Notes under the pieces: model-generated
Seen by the model: the letters and a program-made list of their open reading frames with translations, nothing else
What the model was told of the DNA's origin: nothing
Databases searched by the model: none
Program-made: the position numbers and the translations under genes
From: Leekyejoonella antrihumi
GTDB taxonomy: Bacteria > Actinomycetota > Actinomycetes > Actinomycetales > Dermatophilaceae
NCBI RefSeq assembly: GCF_007845645.1
Contig: NZ_VCQV01000024.1
Coordinates: 25,383 to 89,382 of the forward strand
DNA length: 64,000 nt
Direction of reading: 5' to 3'
Shown: piece by piece, positions 1 to 13,174 of the stretch
How positions within the stretch are numbered: the stretch's first letter is position 1
How the letters are laid out: each line of letters starts with the position of its first letter

Positions 1-1934
1 ACCGCGTCCTTGTAGACGAGCCCGGAGTCGGCTCCGTCAACGGACGGGTTCATGTCGATGTCGAGGTACGGGCCGCCGGCGGCATAGTCCCAGAACGACA
101 GCGCGCCGTGCCGATGCAGCAGCGCAGCGACCGCACAGGTGTCGGTGATGATGCCGGTGACATTGGACGCGGCCGAGAAGCTACCGATTTTCAACGGCCG
201 GTCGGCGTGCTCCACCAGCGCGCGCTCGAGCGCCGCGAGGTCGACGCCGCCATGCGCATCCTCCGGGATGACGACGACATCGGCGATCGACTCGCGCCAC
301 TGCAGGTCGTTGGAGTGATGCTCATACGGACCGATGAACACCACAGGTCGCTCGTGCGGCGCAATCATGGCAGTGAAACCGTGCCGCGCGTCCAGGTCGT
401 GAGGGATCCGCAGGTTCAGCACCCCCACGAGATGGTCGATGGCCGCAGTGCTGCCCGAGCCGCAGAACACCACCGCGGTGCTCTCGTCCCCGCCTACACA
501 ACGTCTGATGATCTCTCGGGCGTCCTCGCGCAGTCGCATCGTCGCGCGCCCGGTTCCCGAGGTCTCCGAGTGTGTGTTGGCGTAGCGCGGCAGAACCTCC
601 TTGCGCAGGAAATCCTCTATGAAGTCCAGAGAACGTCCCGATGCCGTCCAGTCGGCATAGATCATCCGACGTGGCCCGTAGGGCGTGTCCATGACCTCGT
701 CATCGCCGATCACCCCGGCGCGGATCCGTTCCAACAGGGCACTGCTCGGTGGTTCGGCCATGTCTTGCTGCCCCGTCGGCACCGCCCACGCCAGCGGCGC
801 CGCTTCGTCGCCAGCAAGTTCTCCGAGCAGGCTGGACTCGAACTCGGGCGGCGGTAGGACGCGCACGAAGCGTTCGGTGCCGAGCATCTCCTGCAGCACT
901 TCGAGGGGAAATGCCGCCACGTCAAATGGGTACTGGCTGCGGTGGGCGGCAATAGCGCGCACCTTGTCCTGGATGTGCGTGCGCACGTCGACCACCGTCG
1001 TGGACGGGTCGCGCTCGGCCGCTGTTTCCGCGATCACGGTCGACGTCGTGGCACCGCGAGGATCGAACGCGGTGTGCGACCGGCCGGACAGCACCAGACA
1101 GGTCACGTTCTCCTCGGCCACGACGTTCGCCGTGCGGCGGCCACTCCACACCAGACCGAGCTCGCCGAAGAACTCGCCAGGCCCCATGGTGCGCAACACC
1201 TGCAGCCGCCCATCGTGCAGTTGCGTGGCCCGAACCCGCCCGGACAGGATGAGGTAAAGGCTCTCGCCGACCTCGCCCTGCTCAACGATGTAGGTGCCGG
1301 CCGGGTACCACGCCGTGCGCAACTCGTCGCGCACCAAATGCAAAGTGGACGACCCCTCGGCGAGCAGACACAGGCCGTACGCGAACGAGACGTCGCCGTA
1401 GAAGCGTTCCCCGAACCCGCTGAGCCAGCGGGCCAGCCGCTCCGCCAACACCATCGGCTTTGACGGGAAGCAGGAATGGTAGAGCCGCTGCGGCGCGTAC
1501 GCCCTCTCCTCCCCCACCAGCCGACGGACGACCTCGGTGGTGACCGAGCTGATCGTCTCATGGTCGGGATGGCCGTAGCCGCCGTCGGCGCCGAACGTGA
1601 CCACCACGTGCGGCCGCAGCCGGCGGATCTCCGCGTCCACCTCGGCGGCGAGAACACCGTCATCGAGGCCGACCAACGTCCCATCGCGGTGGTCAAGCAG
1701 CCGCACACCCGCAACGCCCAGTTCGGCTGCGGCCCGTCGCAACTCGGCCTCACGGACCGCGGGCAGCGTGTCGCGGGTCGCCACCGCCGCGTCCCTGATC
1801 TGCCCCGCCTCACCCCGGGTGGCCACCAGCAGCGACACCGACACCCCTCGTGCCGCCATCCCGGCGAAAGTGCCGCCAGCACAGAACACCTCGTCGTCGG
1901 GATGTGCAAACACGCCAAGAACGCGTCGGGTCAT
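1..1934 (-). CDS. PIG-L deacetylase / cyclic-nucleotide-binding / class V aminotransferase fusion (3' end outside window)
   Basis: An uninterrupted reading frame of 644 codons starts at ATG 1934, 5 nt after GGAGG, and runs off the left edge, so the C-terminus is missing. Residues 1-170 look like a LmbE/PIG-L zinc N-acetylglucosaminyl deacetylase, with AHPDDE at 10-15 and GHPDH at 121-125. Residues about 185-290 look like a cyclic-nucleotide-binding fold, with the phosphate-cassette-like [11 protein letters not shown] followed by RRTANVVA. Residues about 395-644 resemble the start of a PLP-dependent class V aminotransferase or cysteine-desulfurase-like domain (YADWTASG, then [18 protein letters not shown]). 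The PLP lysine would lie beyond the edge. Residues 300-390 are unassigned. An effector-gated enzyme acting on an amino sugar or thiol precursor is only inference. Domain calls are by motif. Confidence 0.8.
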   Translation of the reverse strand, partial: MTRRVLGVFAHPDDEVFCAGGTFAGMAARGVSVSLLVATRGEAGQIRDAAVATRDTLPAVREAELRRAAAELGVAGVRLLDHRDGTLVGLDDGVLAAEVDAEIRRLRPHVVVTFGADGGYGHPDHETISSVTTEVVRRLVGEERAYAPQRLYHSCFPSKPMVLAERLARWLSGFGERFYGDVSFAYGLCLLAEGSSTLHLVRDELRTAWYPAGTYIVEQGEVGESLYLILSGRVRATQLHDGRLQVLRTMGPGEFFGELGLVWSGRRTANVVAEENVTCLVLSGRSHTAFDPRGATTSTVIAETAAERDPSTTVVDVRTHIQDKVRAIAAHRSQYPFDVAAFPLEVLQEMLGTERFVRVLPPPEFESSLLGELAGDEAAPLAWAVPTGQQDMAEPPSSALLERIRAGVIGDDEVMDTPYGPRRMIYADWTASGRSLDFIEDFLRKEVLPRYANTHSETSGTGRATMRLREDAREIIRRCVGGDESTAVVFCGSGSTAAIDHLVGVLNLRIPHDLDARHGFTAMIAPHERPVVFIGPYEHHSNDLQWRESIADVVVIPEDAHGGVDLAALERALVEHADRPLKIGSFSAASNVTGIITDTCAVAALLHRHGALSFWDYAAGGPYLDIDMNPSVDGADSGLVYKDA

Positions 1935-2579
1935 GGGAACCTCCAACCGAGGCTAGCAGGCGGTCCTCGGCGTGGGAAGGTCATTCTCGCGTTCACTCAC
2001 CAAAGACGGCGGCGCGGGCGGGAGCGGCCCGGACGGGAGGTCGTCGACGACGTCGAAGCATCGGTGGCCAGACTCGTGGCAGCAGCGGCCATCGTCCGCG
2101 AGCCGGTGGCGGCCGCAACGCTCGTCAGGCACCGCGTGAACGCATCCGGCCAGACCGTGGAGCACCGGTTCCGATCGACCACTGCCTGCACAGGCGACAC
2201 CACTGGCCAGATCCGTCGTGCGCGGGTCGCCGTTACCAGCCGAACCAGCTCGGGGTCGCGGGCCCCAAGCGGCCGTGCAGTCCGCGCCGGCGCGAGCGTC
2301 ACCTCGCCGACCGGGGACTATCGCAAGTTTCGAATTTCGGGCACTCCCTCCGATCAGAATAGTCGGTTCGTGGATGTGTCTGTGTCGCTCTGGTGTATCG
2401 GTGGGGTAACGCTGTGGTCGAGTGGCCGGTGCCGGGGAGCTGCAGCGGTACTGTCGGGTCCGTGAATCGCGAGTTCGTGGGCTGGTAGGCGAGCGATGCT
2501 GTGATCGCCGGGCAGTTGGGGCCCGTGAACGGTATGCCCACGAGCTCTCTCTTCTTCTGAGCATGTAACGGGGGTTTTG
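1935..2579. other. Intergenic region, no recognisable gene
   Basis: This 645-bp stretch lies between the divergently transcribed fusion gene and the FtsX-like permease. Open frames exist on both strands, as expected at this GC content, but none gives a protein I recognise, and none has a convincing start with a ribosome binding site. The right part (about 2320-2560) is more T-rich than its surroundings and probably holds the permease promoter. I cannot assign -35 or -10 boxes with confidence. Confidence 0.5.
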
Positions 2580-5500
2580 ATGCTGCGGGCGTTGAGGTAC
2601 CGGTGGGTGCAGGGTGTCGCGCTTGGGCTGTTGGCTGCGTTGGTGACTGGGTGTGCGGTGTTCGCGCCGTGGTATGACCGGGCGTTGCAGCAGTCGATGG
2701 TGCGGACTGCGCTGTCGCGGGCGGCGGTGGATGTGTCGGGGGTCCGGGTGATGACGCAGACCCCGGAGAGTAGGGACGCGCAGCCCGTGACGACGTCGCG
2801 ACTGGTGGGCTCGGTGCCCCAGTCGATTCGGCAGTATTTCGGCTCCCCGGTGCAGAGCTCATCGGTGCAGGTGGGCACGCACCCGGTGACCGCGGGCTCT
2901 CGGATCGGGCAGTTGGTGTGGCGCTCGGGGATGTGCCGGCAGCTGCTGTTCACGGCCGGGCGGTGCCCGGCCTCCAAGAATGACATCGCGATCAGCGCGC
3001 AGGACGCGAAACTGTTTGGCTGGCAGGTGGGCTCGACCATCCCGGTGGCAGAGGTGTTCTCCTCGGTGAAGCCGGCCGTGGCGCCGCATCGCACGTTGCG
3101 GGTGGTCGGGATCTACCGTCCGGACTCGATGCGCAGTGCCTACTGGTTCGGCAGCGGCCCGACGGGGTATGCAGGGACGTCTCATCCGTTGCCCGGGCAG
3201 GATTCCGGCGGGGGCGCGACGAGCCACGACTGGTGGTTCAGCCCTGCGACAACGTTTGCGGGCAAGCGTGCCTGGACCGGGCACGCCGGCCCTGGCACGT
3301 CGTGGATGGGGGTCGTCAATGAGATCGACCTACCGATGGCAGCGGGTCGAGTCGGTGTCGACCAGCTGTTGAGCCTGGCGCCTCGGGTTCAGGCGTATGC
3401 GAACAAGCCGCCGACCATCTCGTACACGATCGGGTGGACGCCGACGATCACACCGGGCGCGATCGTGTCCACCGGGATCGGTGACCTGGCCGCGCGGGCG
3501 AGGCACGGGCGGGAGCAGGCGAACGCGTTGGTGCCGTTGTTCATGGTGCAGCTGGCGCTGCTGGCCGCGCTGACGTTGTGGTTGGTGCTGGGCGCGGCGA
3601 TGGAGTCGCGCCGCCCGGAGGTCGCGCTGGCACGGCTGCGCGGGTTCAGCCGGCGGCGCGCCCGCCGGATGCTGCTGGCCGAGGTGGGGCCGGTGGTCGG
3701 GCTGGGCGGGGTCGCTGGGGTGGCCGGGGCGGCCCTGTTGACGTGGGCGGCCGAGCACACCTGGCTGGCGGCCGGGACGCCGTTCGAGGTCCGGTGGCCG
3801 GTGTGGGCCACGGCGGGTGCGGTGGTGGTCGGGCTCACCGGGATGGCGTGGGTCAGGGCCCGGTCCACCGCACGCGCGGATCCCGCGCAGCTGTTGCGGC
3901 GGGTGCCTCCGCGCCGGGCCGGGTGGGCCATCGGGGCGGGCGACCTGCTGGTGATCGTGCTGGCCGGCGCTGCGTTCGTCGCGGCCGCGATCGGATCGCT
4001 GACCGGGATCGCCGGGATGGCGGCGCCGACCCTGCTGGCCTTGACGGCGGGCCTGCTGCTGGCCCACCTCCTGGGCCCGGGCACCGCGCGGCTGGGCCGG
4101 TGGATGTTGCGCCGCGGGGGCATCAGTGGCGGGCTCGCGCTGCTGCAGACCGGGCGCCGACCCAGCACCCGAAAAGTCATCGCCACCATCACCGTCGCGA
4201 CCGCGCTGCTCGTCTTCGCCGGCGACGCGGTCCTGGTCGGGGCCCGTAACCGTGGCGCCCGCGCCGAGGCCGAGACCGGCGCGGCAGCCGTCAGCACGAT
4301 CAACAGCCCCGACGTCGGATCCGTTCAGGCCGCCGTGCACCAGGCCGACCCGACCGGACGAGCGGCGACCACCATCGCAATGGTCTCCTCCCCCGGACAG
4401 CAGGGCACGACCACGGTGGCAGTCGACCCGGCCGCGTTCGCCCGGATCGGCCAGTTCCCCGGCCTGGACGTGGCCGGCATCCCCTGGGACAAGCTGGCAC
4501 CCAAGGACCGCGCCATCCAGGTCACCGGCACCACCATGACCGTGCGCGCCACGTCCGCGAAACTGACGACCACCGGCCGCAGCACGTCGCTGGTGCCGGT
4601 GCAGCTGCGCGCGATCATTGTCGACTCCCACTCACAGCAGCAAGAGATCGCGCTGGGCGCCCTGCCCGTCGCGGGCTCGGCCCCGCACACGCTCAGCGCC
4701 CCGATCGGCTGCGCGAACGGGTGCCTGCTGACCGGGTTCGACTTCTACGCGCCAGGCGGGGTAACCGCCCCCCTGACCGGGAGGGTCACCCTGCGGGCCA
4801 TGTCCGTCTCGGGTCACCCCCTGACCCTCGGCGAGGCGGGCGCGTGGCGCAACACCACCGCTGCCACCAACGGGTCGACGACCGTCTCGGACGCTGCCGG
4901 TGGTGGGCTGGTGATCGGGTTCCGGCAGTCCGGGACCTCCGACGTCACCCTGGGCAGCACGTCGGTGCCCAGCACGTTCCCGGCGCTGGTCGCCGGGCCC
5001 TTACCCGCCGGCTCGCAGGGCAACCACTTCCAGGCGCCGGGCCTGGATGGCCTGCTGCAGCGCATGACCCGGGTGGGTTCCCTCCCGTTCGTGCCCGGCG
5101 CGCCGCCGGACAGCAGCCTGGTCAATATCGCCAGCCTGCAACGGCTCGGCGCCCTACCGGCCAGCACGATCCAGGTGCAGGTCTGGTACGCCCGCGACAA
5201 CCCCACCCTGATCGGTAAGGTCACCGCGGCGTTGGAAAGGGAAGGGATCGCGGCCCCGTCGACGACCACCACCGGGGCAGCACTGCACCGGTACGACCAG
5301 ACCGCGACCACCTGGGCGCTGCAGCTGGGGGTCGTGGTCGGCGCGGTCGCCGCGATCATCGCCGCGCTGACGCTGCTGATCGCGGTCACCACCACCTGGC
5401 GGCTGCGGTCTCGTGACTACGCCGCGCTGCGGATGACCGGCCTGTCCTCACGCCGCCTGAGACTCATCTCGATCGGTGAGCAGCTCCCGGTAGTCGTCCT

Positions 5501-5732
5501 GTCCGTGCTCCTGGGCGTCGCCTGCGGCGTGGTCGGCGCCCAGGTCGCGATGCCCAAGATTCCCCTGTTCGATACCCCACCAGACATTCCCATCATCAAC
5601 TACGGTGCCGCCTGGGCGGCCGTCGCCGCTGCCGGGATCGGGGCCCTGATCGTGCTCGGCGCGGTGGGCTGGGTCAGTGGGCGATGGGTCGCCCGGCGGG
5701 CCCGGCTGACCCGGCTACGGGAAGCGGTATGA
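2580..5732 (+). CDS. FtsX-like ABC transporter permease, orphan
   Basis: About 1,050 residues. The ATG at 2580 is preceded by a GGGGG stretch; an in-frame TTG lies one codon upstream. A hydrophobic N-terminal helix (about 11-31) is followed by a long extracellular region. A first FtsX/MacB-type membrane block follows at about 312-560, with helices around VPLFMVQLALLAALTLWLVL and the typical cytoplasmic segment EVALARLRGFSRR. A second extracellular region follows, then a second block at about 908-1050 with RSRDYAALRMTGLSSRRLR. This is the layout of large actinobacterial permeases that pair with a MacB/LolD-type ATPase for export of lipids, peptides or drugs. No ATPase gene is adjacent. The substrate is unknown. 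Confidence 0.8.
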   Translation: MLRALRYRWVQGVALGLLAALVTGCAVFAPWYDRALQQSMVRTALSRAAVDVSGVRVMTQTPESRDAQPVTTSRLVGSVPQSIRQYFGSPVQSSSVQVGTHPVTAGSRIGQLVWRSGMCRQLLFTAGRCPASKNDIAISAQDAKLFGWQVGSTIPVAEVFSSVKPAVAPHRTLRVVGIYRPDSMRSAYWFGSGPTGYAGTSHPLPGQDSGGGATSHDWWFSPATTFAGKRAWTGHAGPGTSWMGVVNEIDLPMAAGRVGVDQLLSLAPRVQAYANKPPTISYTIGWTPTITPGAIVSTGIGDLAARARHGREQANALVPLFMVQLALLAALTLWLVLGAAMESRRPEVALARLRGFSRRRARRMLLAEVGPVVGLGGVAGVAGAALLTWAAEHTWLAAGTPFEVRWPVWATAGAVVVGLTGMAWVRARSTARADPAQLLRRVPPRRAGWAIGAGDLLVIVLAGAAFVAAAIGSLTGIAGMAAPTLLALTAGLLLAHLLGPGTARLGRWMLRRGGISGGLALLQTGRRPSTRKVIATITVATALLVFAGDAVLVGARNRGARAEAETGAAAVSTINSPDVGSVQAAVHQADPTGRAATTIAMVSSPGQQGTTTVAVDPAAFARIGQFPGLDVAGIPWDKLAPKDRAIQVTGTTMTVRATSAKLTTTGRSTSLVPVQLRAIIVDSHSQQQEIALGALPVAGSAPHTLSAPIGCANGCLLTGFDFYAPGGVTAPLTGRVTLRAMSVSGHPLTLGEAGAWRNTTAATNGSTTVSDAAGGGLVIGFRQSGTSDVTLGSTSVPSTFPALVAGPLPAGSQGNHFQAPGLDGLLQRMTRVGSLPFVPGAPPDSSLVNIASLQRLGALPASTIQVQVWYARDNPTLIGKVTAALEREGIAAPSTTTTGAALHRYDQTATTWALQLGVVVGAVAAIIAALTLLIAVTTTWRLRSRDYAALRMTGLSSRRLRLISIGEQLPVVVLSVLLGVACGVVGAQVAMPKIPLFDTPPDIPIINYGAAWAAVAAAGIGALIVLGAVGWVSGRWVARRARLTRLREAV

Positions 5733-5839
5733 CCAGCCGAGCACCCCACCAGTCACGGCCCGACAGGGGTTGGCGATCTCGACGCGGCGGCCGGAGAGAT
5801 GATCGCACTCTCGGCGCGATGTCCCGCCTACTTGTTTGA
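5729..5839 (+). CDS. 36-codon arginine-rich ORF coupled to the permease
   Basis: The permease stop TGA (5730-5732) overlaps an ATG at 5729 in an ATGA junction. The ORF that follows encodes 36 residues, many of them arginine, and ends at 5839, two bases before a strong hairpin. In related operons this is where the partner ATPase gene would begin, so the ORF may be a remnant start of a lost ATPase. It may also be a chance coupled peptide. No family is recognisable. Confidence 0.25.
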   Translation: MTSRAPHQSRPDRGWRSRRGGRRDDRTLGAMSRLLV

Positions 5840-5840
5840 G

Positions 5841-5868
5841 CTCCGCGAGCAACCAGTGGCTCGCGGAG
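5841..5868 (+). terminator. Hairpin after the permease
   Basis: A perfect 10-bp stem (CTCCGCGAGC with GCTCGCGGAG) encloses an 8-nt loop directly after the end of the permease and its short coupled ORF. No T-tract follows, as is common in high-GC genomes. A transcription terminator is the likely role. Confidence 0.5.
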
Positions 5869-5933
5869 AATGTCGGCACGGTCCGGGCCACCCGAAGAGC
5901 TCGAGGTGTCTAGAATGTTCCCCGAGGTGCCAC

Positions 5934-6155
5934 GTGCCAACAACAAGCTTCGATGATCCGCCAGAGTACGACGTCGGTGACCGAGTCATCGCGGCGAACG
6001 CGATCGGGCCCGTGTGGAATCGACGCGTCGCTCGCGGAACTGGCGGCATCGTCATCGCTCGCACCGCAGAACGACTCATCGCCGTCCGCTTCCACAACGG
6101 CGCCGTCGAACACGTGCACCCCAACGAGCTACGACCTGACACCGCCGGCTGCTGA
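5934..6155 (+). CDS. Small hypothetical protein, SH3/KOW-like beta fold possible
   Basis: The 73-residue frame starts at GTG 5934, seven bases after a GAGG box. The composition is non-repetitive and balanced. The core reads DVGDRVIA, then GTGGIVIA, then LIAVRFHNGAVEHVHPNEL, which is the alternating pattern of a small beta-barrel (SH3/KOW-like) domain. I recognise no specific family. It is followed 142 bp later by another small gene on the same strand. Confidence 0.5.
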   Translation: MPTTSFDDPPEYDVGDRVIAANAIGPVWNRRVARGTGGIVIARTAERLIAVRFHNGAVEHVHPNELRPDTAGC

Positions 6156-6297
6156 GGGCACCCGGCGCGGCGCAGGAATTCTCGGCGCGCGAGACAACGG
6201 TAACGACTGCGTGACAGTGCGCCTCGGTCGAGTCCCGGCCGTGGCCCCAGCGGGTAAGTTCACCGGTGATGGTGGTGAACGAGGGCAGGGGGCCCGC

Positions 6298-6522
6298 ATG
6301 GAACCGGTCGGACTGGCAGTACTGTCGGTGCGCGAACTCATCGCGCAGCTGTCCGAGGTGGAGGACGATCTGCGACGATCGCGCCGTGGCGCCGCCGAAG
6401 ATCCGGAGCCTGCGCTGGCCGACCTGGTGCACCGCGAGCAGGTGATTGTCCACGAGCTACGCCGCCGGGCACGGTCCCGCCAGCTCGGATCCCACCCGCG
6501 CCGGGCGAGTCCGCCACGGTAA
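6298..6522 (+). CDS. Small hypothetical helical protein
   Basis: A 74-residue protein starts at ATG 6298 after a purine-rich GAGGGCAGGGGG ribosome binding site. Residues 10-60 form a charged amphipathic helix pattern (RELIAQLSEVEDDLRRSRR and LVHREQVIVHELRRRARS) compatible with a short coiled coil. The tail is basic. I recognise no family. It lies between another small gene and a lipoprotein gene, all on the plus strand. Confidence 0.45.
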   Translation: MEPVGLAVLSVRELIAQLSEVEDDLRRSRRGAAEDPEPALADLVHREQVIVHELRRRARSRQLGSHPRRASPPR

Positions 6523-6714
6523 ACAGCCAACCCATTGACGCGAAGGTCGGCGGCATGCCCGACGCACCTTGCGTCCACACATCGATCGACTCTCCGTCGC
6601 CGGTGGCCATTCGAACAGCGCCGCTCCGAGCCCGCGGTTGCTGTTGCTCTTGCTGTTGCTGTTTGCCCTCGCTCGCGCGACACTTGGTTTTGAACGTGCA
6701 GGAGGTGAGCCGGG

Positions 6715-7326
6715 ATGCGACGTTCACGATCTGGCGCCTTCGCGGCACTGGGGCTTGCACTGCTGGTGCTCACCTCCTGTGCCACGCCAACCGAAGGTCC
6801 GGGCGGCTCGGCTACGTCGCGGGTGTCGGCCCTGGGCACTGATCGGGCGTCGACTGCGACCGCTGCACATGCAGGCTCGGAGCCCGTGGACCGTCCCCTG
6901 ACCCACACTCAGATCGCACAAGCACGGCGGGAATTGATGCTTGTTGCCACGCAGTCGAACCCGTCGTCCGGGGCGGCCGATGGCTCTCGCGCAACAGGAA
7001 GGTGGCCATCGAACATCACCTCGGGCAGCGCGTTCGGGACCGATCGAGGGACCGCGAACGCGGCAATGGGAGAACCGGGCGCAGCGCCGGCGTCGGAGGA
7101 CGCGCGCGTGGTGGTCTGCGCCGAAGCACACGGACAGTTCTCAACCGCGAGCCAGTCGCACCCACAGGGAGCCCGCGCACGGGTCTTCTCCTATGCGATT
7201 GCATGTTTTGACGGATCCAGTGGAGATCTTCTCGACTGGGGATTAAACAATCACGCAGTGACAGGCGATTTCGAGAACCGGGTCTCCCTCGACGTTACGA
7301 CCCCAATTGCGAGTGTCGTGGGTTGA
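6715..7326 (+). CDS. Putative secreted lipoprotein
   Basis: 203 residues with a strong AGGAGGTGAG ribosome binding site just upstream of ATG 6715. The N-terminus is a type II signal peptide: basic MRRSRSG, a hydrophobic run, and the lipobox LTSC with the lipidated cysteine at residue 22. The mature part has a Ser/Thr/Ala/Gly-rich linker (25-130), then a more ordered end (about 135-203) with ARVVVCAEAHGQFS and RVFSYAIACFDGSSGD, whose two cysteines could form a disulfide. No family is recognised. It probably sits on the outer face of the membrane. Confidence 0.6.
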   Translation: MRRSRSGAFAALGLALLVLTSCATPTEGPGGSATSRVSALGTDRASTATAAHAGSEPVDRPLTHTQIAQARRELMLVATQSNPSSGAADGSRATGRWPSNITSGSAFGTDRGTANAAMGEPGAAPASEDARVVVCAEAHGQFSTASQSHPQGARARVFSYAIACFDGSSGDLLDWGLNNHAVTGDFENRVSLDVTTPIASVVG

Positions 7327-7387
7327 CGACTTGGGGGCACTTCGACGACTCGGGTTCGGGCGACCACTGGAACACATTGTGCCGGTC

Positions 7388-7765
7388 CTACTGTCTCGAC
7401 AGGCGGCGCCGGAGGAGGCAGAACTCGTTGCCCTCCGGGTCGGCAAGGACGTGCCATGACTCCTCGCCCGTCTGGCCGACGTCGGCCGGGCGGGCGCCCA
7501 GGGCCAGCAAACGGTCCAGCTCGGCGTCTTGGCCGCGGTCCACCGGGTTCAGGTCGAGGTGTAGTCGCAAGGGTGCGGTCTTCTTCTCGACCACGAGCGC
7601 GAACACGATGGTCGGTGCCGGACCGCCGAATCCCGACTCTGGGCCGATCTCGATGTCGTTGCCGTCGCGACCCAGCTCGACGTAGCCGAGCACTTCGCAC
7701 CAGAACCGGGACAGCATTTCGGGGTTGTGGCAGTTGAGCACCAGTTCGGAGAGGTGACAGCTCAT
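7388..7765 (-). CDS. VOC family (glyoxalase-like) protein
   Basis: A 125-residue protein with the vicinal-oxygen-chelate pattern. The N-terminal half reads LSELVLNCHNPEMLSRFWCE followed by LGYVELG. The C-terminal half reads RLHLDLNPVDR, then WHVLADPEGNEFCLL, the characteristic ending of glyoxalase-like domains. One such domain is present, so the active form is probably a dimer. The substrate is not predictable. It lies 80 bp downstream of pyrF on the same strand but is not overlapped with it, and is convergent with the lipoprotein gene. Confidence 0.75.
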   Translation of the reverse strand: MSCHLSELVLNCHNPEMLSRFWCEVLGYVELGRDGNDIEIGPESGFGGPAPTIVFALVVEKKTAPLRLHLDLNPVDRGQDAELDRLLALGARPADVGQTGEESWHVLADPEGNEFCLLRRRLSRQ

Positions 7766-7845
7766 GTGTCGAATCTAGACAACAACCGGTCTGGCCGGCT
7801 CATGGACCATCGAGGTCCGTGCTCGGCATAATCGGGATCGCGCCA

Positions 7846-8705
7846 TCAGGGCCGTAGGCCGGCGACATCCTCCTGCGCCTGCAACACTGCGTCGCGCAGT
7901 CGGCGCACGCTGGGCCCGGCGCTCAGCACCGCCCGCGAAGTTGTCGGCAGCACCTGCCCGACGGCATCACCGAACGTTCGGCGGATCGACTCTGCGGTGG
8001 CTCCTTGGGCGCCCATCCCGGGTGCCAGCACCGGGGCACGCGAGGCCACCAACGGCTCGATCAGGCGCAGGTGGTGCAGCGCATCGCCGACCGTCGCCCC
8101 GATGACGACTCCGAAGCTGCCCCACCGGGCATCGCCTCCCTCGTCGGCGTTGAGCCCGCCCACGCTCTCGATGACGGCACCGGCGATCGACTGCCGCTCG
8201 GCCTGGGCATGCTGCAGCGAACGGGCCTCGGGGTTCGACGTCAGGCTCAGCACGAACACGCCCCGCCCGTGCTGCGCAGCGAGGTCGTAGGCCGGTCGCA
8301 GGCTCTCGAACCCGAGGTAGGGGCTCAGCGTGACCGCGTCGGCCGCCAGCGGCGAGCAGTCGCCGAGGTAGGCCGTGGCGTACGCCTGCATGGTCGACCC
8401 GATGTCGCCGCGCTTGACGTCCAGCAGGCTGAGCGTGCCCTCCTCCTTGAGCGCGGCGAGGGTGTCCTCCAACACCTCGACGCCATCTGAGCCGAACCGC
8501 TCGAAGAACGCCGACTGCGGCTTGACGACCGCCACGTTTCCGGAGAACGCCTCGACCGCCGCCTCCGCGAACGCCCGCAGTCCGCGGATGTCGTCGCACA
8601 GATCCCAGGAGCGCAGCAGTTCAGGATGCGGGTCGATGCCCACGCACAGCGGCCCGTGCCGGTCGACCGCCTCCTGCAGGCGCACTCCGAAGGGCGCCAT
8701 GACAC

Positions 8706-8709
<4 letters not shown>
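7846..8709 (-). CDS. pyrF: Orotidine 5'-phosphate decarboxylase
   Basis: Catalyses OMP to UMP plus CO2, the last step of UMP synthesis. At 287 residues it belongs to the longer actinobacterial/myxococcal type of OMP decarboxylase. It shows [12 protein letters not shown] near residue 21 and the catalytic DVKRGDIG at 97-104, which supplies the Asp/Lys charge network. Its ATG (8709) overlaps the carB stop in an ATGA junction, making it the last gene of the pyrimidine operon. Confidence 0.95.
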
Positions 8710-12025
<3,316 letters not shown>

Positions 12026-12026
<1 letters not shown>

Positions 12027-13174
12027 CAGTGCTGTCCCTTCTTAGCGTTCATCAGTTCGACAAATCGGTCGAAAAGGTATGCGGCGTCGTGCGGTCCGGC
12101 GGCCGCCTCCGGGTGGTACTGCACCGAGAAAGCCGGGATGTCCAGGCACTCCAGGCCCTCGACCACATCGTCGTTCAGGCACACGTGCGAGACGCGGACC
12201 CGTCCGAGACTGTCACCGGCGGGCGCCTCGGACTCGCCGTCCAGCGGTGCGTCGACGGCAAACCCGTGGTTGTGTGCGGTGACCTCCACCTTGTGGGTGG
12301 TGCGGTCCATCACCGGCTGATTGATCCCTCGGTGGCCGTACTTCAGCTTGTACGTGCCGAATCCCAGCGCGCGTCCGAGCAGCTGGTTGCCGAAACAGAT
12401 GCCGAAGAACGGGATCCGCGCATCGAGCACCTGCCGCAGCACGTTGATCTGGGGCGCCGCCTGTGGGTCACCGGGGCCGTTGGAGAAGAACACCCCATCC
12501 GGATGCACTGCGGTGATCTCTTCGAAGGTCGCACCGGCCGGCAGGACGTGGACCTCGATCCCGCGCTCCGCCAACCGGTGCGGTGTCATCGCCTTGATAC
12601 CGAGATCCACGGCCGCGACGGTGAGCACCTTGGTGCCGACGGCCGGGACGACATAGGCCTGGGTGGTCGACACCTGGGACGCCAGCTCCGCGCCGCCCAT
12701 GTCATCGACGGCCTGCACGCTGGCGAGGTGGTCGCCGGCCGCTGCCGCCTCGCCGGAGAAGATGCCGACCCGCATCGCTCCCCGCTCGCGCAGGTGCCGC
12801 GTCAGGGCGCGGGTGTCGATGCCGCAGATGCCGACAACGCCCTGCTCCTGCAGGTCGTCCTCGAGTGTGCGGACCGAGCGCCAGTTCGATGGGCGCAGCG
12901 CCGGGTCGCGCACGACATACCCCGCGACCCAGATCTTGGCGGACTCCGAGTCCTCATCGTTCACACCGGTGTTGCCCACGTGCGGGGCCGTCATGACAAC
13001 GACCTGCCGGTGATAGCTCGGGTCGGTCAGCGTCTCCTGATACCCGGTCATGCCGGTGGAGAAGACCGCCTCGCCATAGGCCGTGCCCACGGCGCCGTAG
13101 GCCTCCCCCGAGTAGGTCGTGCCGTCCTCGAGGACCAGCACCGCCGGCGCCCGGTCCGTCCATGGATCCGTCAC
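12026..13174 (-). CDS. carA: Carbamoyl-phosphate synthase small (glutaminase) subunit
   Basis: Supplies ammonia from glutamine to CarB. The class I amidotransferase triad lies in [14 protein letters not shown] (Cys) and QYHPEA (His/Glu). I chose GTG 13174, giving 382 residues, because the conserved N-terminus [19 protein letters not shown] begins shortly after it. The frame is open to a GTG at 13288 that overlaps the pyrC stop (GTGA). Starting there would add 38 residues encoded entirely by a palindromic repeat. The upstream start keeps operon coupling and the downstream one keeps the family length, so both are possible. Confidence 0.93.

Noticed and set aside
3330..4631. A 433-codon minus-strand frame inside the FtsX permease
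   Set aside because: Its composition is Arg/Gln/Gly-rich and repetitive; the plus-strand permease has proper membrane helices.
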